From assembly GCA_937897615.1 (NCBI GenBank), contig CALCNO010000018.1, positions 1-22,852 of the forward strand: a DNA stretch of 22,852 nucleotides, given 5' to 3'. Of this stretch, positions 21,515-22,852 are shown one piece after another; position 1 is the first letter of the stretch, and each line of letters opens with the position of its first letter. A program made the position numbers and the translations under genes. The notes under the pieces are model-generated. The model did not search any database and had not been told where the DNA came from. It was given only the letters and a program-made list of their open reading frames with translations. The stretch comes from an uncultured Anaerolineaceae bacterium (GTDB lineage Bacteria; Chloroflexota; Anaerolineae; Anaerolineales; Anaerolineaceae).

Positions 21515-21949
21515 ATGAATTCAACAATTGCTTTTGAAAACGCATTACACACAGCCGGGATGAGAGTGACCACCCCACGCAGGGCAATCCTGGATTTTGT
21601 GCAGAGCAGTTTTCACCACCCCACCGCCCGGCAAATCCACGACAGCTTAAAAAAACAGTACCCAACACTCTCGCTGGCAACCGTTTACAACACCCTGGAG
21701 GTTCTGGTAACCAATGGACTGGCCTACGATCTTGGCGCAGCCTTTGATGGCGAAGTTCACTACGATGGCCAACTGTCTCCACACATCAATCTCATCTGCG
21801 TGCGCTGCCACCAAATCTATGACTACCCCCTGGATATCTTTGCCAATGCCGCCACAGAGAGTGTTAACGCAAGCGGTTTCAAAATATCCGGAGCAAGAAT
21901 TGTGTATTATGGCTGCTGCAAGTCATGCCTTACAAATTTAGAAAAATAA
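21515..21949 (+). CDS. perR: PerR-type Fur-family peroxide regulator
   Basis: This repressor has 144 residues: winged helix at about 1-75 (GMRVTTPRRAILDFV, LSLATVYNTLEVL) and a metal domain. Probable regulatory ligands are His35 (HHPTA), Asp84 (HYDG), His90 and Asp103 (IYDYP). The position of B. subtilis PerR His93 holds Asn92 (HINLIC), unlike the other PerR in this window. Structural zinc would be held by Cys95, Cys98, Cys135 and Cys138; there is an extra Cys134. The ATG at 21515 was chosen because the longer frame runs through the promoter. There is no Shine-Dalgarno. A PerR box overlaps the promoter, and the peroxiredoxin gene begins 7 bp after its stop. Confidence 0.92.
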   Translation: MNSTIAFENALHTAGMRVTTPRRAILDFVQSSFHHPTARQIHDSLKKQYPTLSLATVYNTLEVLVTNGLAYDLGAAFDGEVHYDGQLSPHINLICVRCHQIYDYPLDIFANAATESVNASGFKISGARIVYYGCCKSCLTNLEK

Positions 21950-21956
21950 GGAGAAA

Positions 21957-22670
21957 ATGATGGAAGAAAATACCACAATCGTACCGATGCCAAGAATTGG
22001 CGATAAGGCCCCCGAGTTCAAGGCTGTTACCACGCAGGGCGAGATCAACTTCCCCGCAGATTACCAGGGTTCGTGGGTAATCCTTTTCAGCCACCCAGCC
22101 GACTTCACACCCGTCTGCACCTCTGAATTCATGACCTTTGCCACGCAGGAAGCCAAGTTCAACCAGGCCAACTGCAAACTGGTAGGACTATCGGTGGATG
22201 GCTTGTACAGCCATATCGCATGGCTGCGCACGATCAAAGAAAAGATCACCTACAAGAAAATGAAGAACGTAGAAGTGACCTTCCCGCTCATTGAGGACAT
22301 CACCATGAGCGTAGCGAAGAAATACGGCATGATCCAGCCGGGTGAAAGCTCCACCAAAGCCGTGCGGGCAGTGTTTTTCATTGACCCCAAGGGAATCATC
22401 CGCGCAATCATCTACTACCCGCTTAGCCTTGGCCGCAATTTTGACGAACTGTACCGCGCTCTGATCGCCATGCAGACAGCAGACGCATTCTCTGTGGCTA
22501 CCCCGGCCGACTGGCAGCCCGGTGACGACGTGATTGTCCCCACTGCCGGTTCCTGCGGCGTAGCCAAAGCCCGCATGGAATCCAAGGACGAGATGAAATG
22601 CTACGACTGGTTCTTCTGCACCAAGAAACTGGAAAAAGAAAAGGTCCTTTCCACGCTGCTAAAGAAATAA
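21957..22670 (+). CDS. Prx6-type peroxiredoxin
   Basis: This 237-residue thiol peroxidase of the Prx6 (archaeal/AhpC-like long) group reduces hydrogen peroxide and organic peroxides. The peroxidatic Cys is in the motif PADFTPVCTSEF at about residue 50. The C-terminal half has the Prx6-type region with further Cys in GSCGVAK and KCYDWFFC, which could resolve the sulfenic acid as in archaeal members. ATG codons at 21957 and 21960 are adjacent; AAGGAG at 21948-21953 serves either. It is cotranscribed with perR, so derepression by peroxide would raise both. Confidence 0.96.
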   Translation: MMEENTTIVPMPRIGDKAPEFKAVTTQGEINFPADYQGSWVILFSHPADFTPVCTSEFMTFATQEAKFNQANCKLVGLSVDGLYSHIAWLRTIKEKITYKKMKNVEVTFPLIEDITMSVAKKYGMIQPGESSTKAVRAVFFIDPKGIIRAIIYYPLSLGRNFDELYRALIAMQTADAFSVATPADWQPGDDVIVPTAGSCGVAKARMESKDEMKCYDWFFCTKKLEKEKVLSTLLKK

Positions 22671-22676
22671 TCCACT

Positions 22677-22709
22677 AAAAAGAGCACCCTTGCGGGTGCT
22701 CTTTTTTTC
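22677..22709 (+). terminator. Terminator of the perR-peroxiredoxin operon
   Basis: AGAGCACCC-TTGC-GGGTGCTCT is a 9-bp stem, extended by A/T pairs, followed by a long T-tract. Confidence 0.95.
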
Positions 22710-22735
22710 TTACCCCGTGTGCGTTGCAAGCAATC

Positions 22736-22764
22736 TTGCCAAACCTTAAAATCACCGTTATAAT
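22736..22764 (+). promoter_or_regulatory. Promoter of tRNA-Val
   Basis: TTGCCA (22736-22741) and a perfect TATAAT (22759-22764) are 17 bp apart. Start is predicted about 5 bases before the tRNA. Confidence 0.85.
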
Positions 22765-22775
22765 ACGGTTTCTTC

Positions 22776-22849
22776 GGGCGGTTAGCTCAGTTGGTTAGAG
22801 CGTTGCGTTGACATCGCAAAGGTCGTAGGTTCGAGTCCTATACCGCCCA
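22776..22849 (+). tRNA. tRNA-Val(GAC)
   Basis: The acceptor stem GGGCGGT pairs with ACCGCCC, with discriminator A. The anticodon stem TTGCG/CGCAA holds loop TTGACAT, anticodon GAC, for GUC and GUU codons. D-arm (GCTCAGTTGGTTAGAGC) and T-loop (GTTCGAGTC) are normal. CCA is not encoded. Confidence 0.97.
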
Positions 22850-22852
22850 CAC

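Overview
The window looks like chromosomal DNA of a free-living bacterium of moderate to slightly high GC. It carries consensus sigma70-type promoters, rho-independent terminators and the usual dnaX-ybaB-recR housekeeping block. The gene mix (GPH sugar symporter operon, lamin-tail protein, YacP-type NYN protein, DUF2892 proteins, three Fur-family regulators) and several apparently leaderless genes with a TAnnnT box just before the ATG would suit Chloroflexota (Anaerolineae-like). That assignment is inference, not demonstrated. I see no insertion sequence, phage, CRISPR or replication origin.

Left part (1-6734), oxidative stress and metals: the 3' end of a PerR-type regulator is followed by katG. 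A bidirectional terminator separates katG from a convergent zinc-binding lipoprotein gene (znuA). Upstream of znuA lie a small membrane-protein ORF and zur. Zur-type palindromes sit in front of both zur and znuA, and zur has a near-perfect sigma70 promoter. A Kef/CPA2 cation:proton antiporter gene runs in the opposite direction.

Middle part (6735-13800): a small membrane protein, then a Crp/Fnr regulator, a stand-alone DUF2892 membrane protein and a thioredoxin fused to a C-terminal DUF2892-like membrane domain. A palindrome overlapping the crp stop codon is centred near -41 of the DUF2892 promoter, which suggests a local redox or sulfur-stress circuit. On the minus strand follow recR, ybaB/ebfC, dnaX and a lamin-tail protein. 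An NYN nuclease-like gene diverges from the last of these. After it come a possible C-rich structured RNA, tRNA-Ser(GGA), and a pair of uncharacterised genes (a membrane protein and a 140-residue protein).

Right part (13801-22852): a tightly packed seven-gene minus-strand operon codes for IclR, an IolD-like thiamine-diphosphate (ThDP) enzyme, two-subunit transketolase, a long RpiB/LacAB-family isomerase, a GPH symporter and a Gfo/Idh/MocA dehydrogenase. It ends in a strong terminator. It contains no kinase and no aldolase, so it resembles no standard sugar pathway. I read it as a candidate undescribed route for a cyclitol or an unusual unphosphorylated sugar. Diverging from iclR across 89 bp is a second perR with a near-consensus PerR box, followed by a Prx6-type peroxiredoxin in the same operon. 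The window ends with tRNA-Val(GAC).
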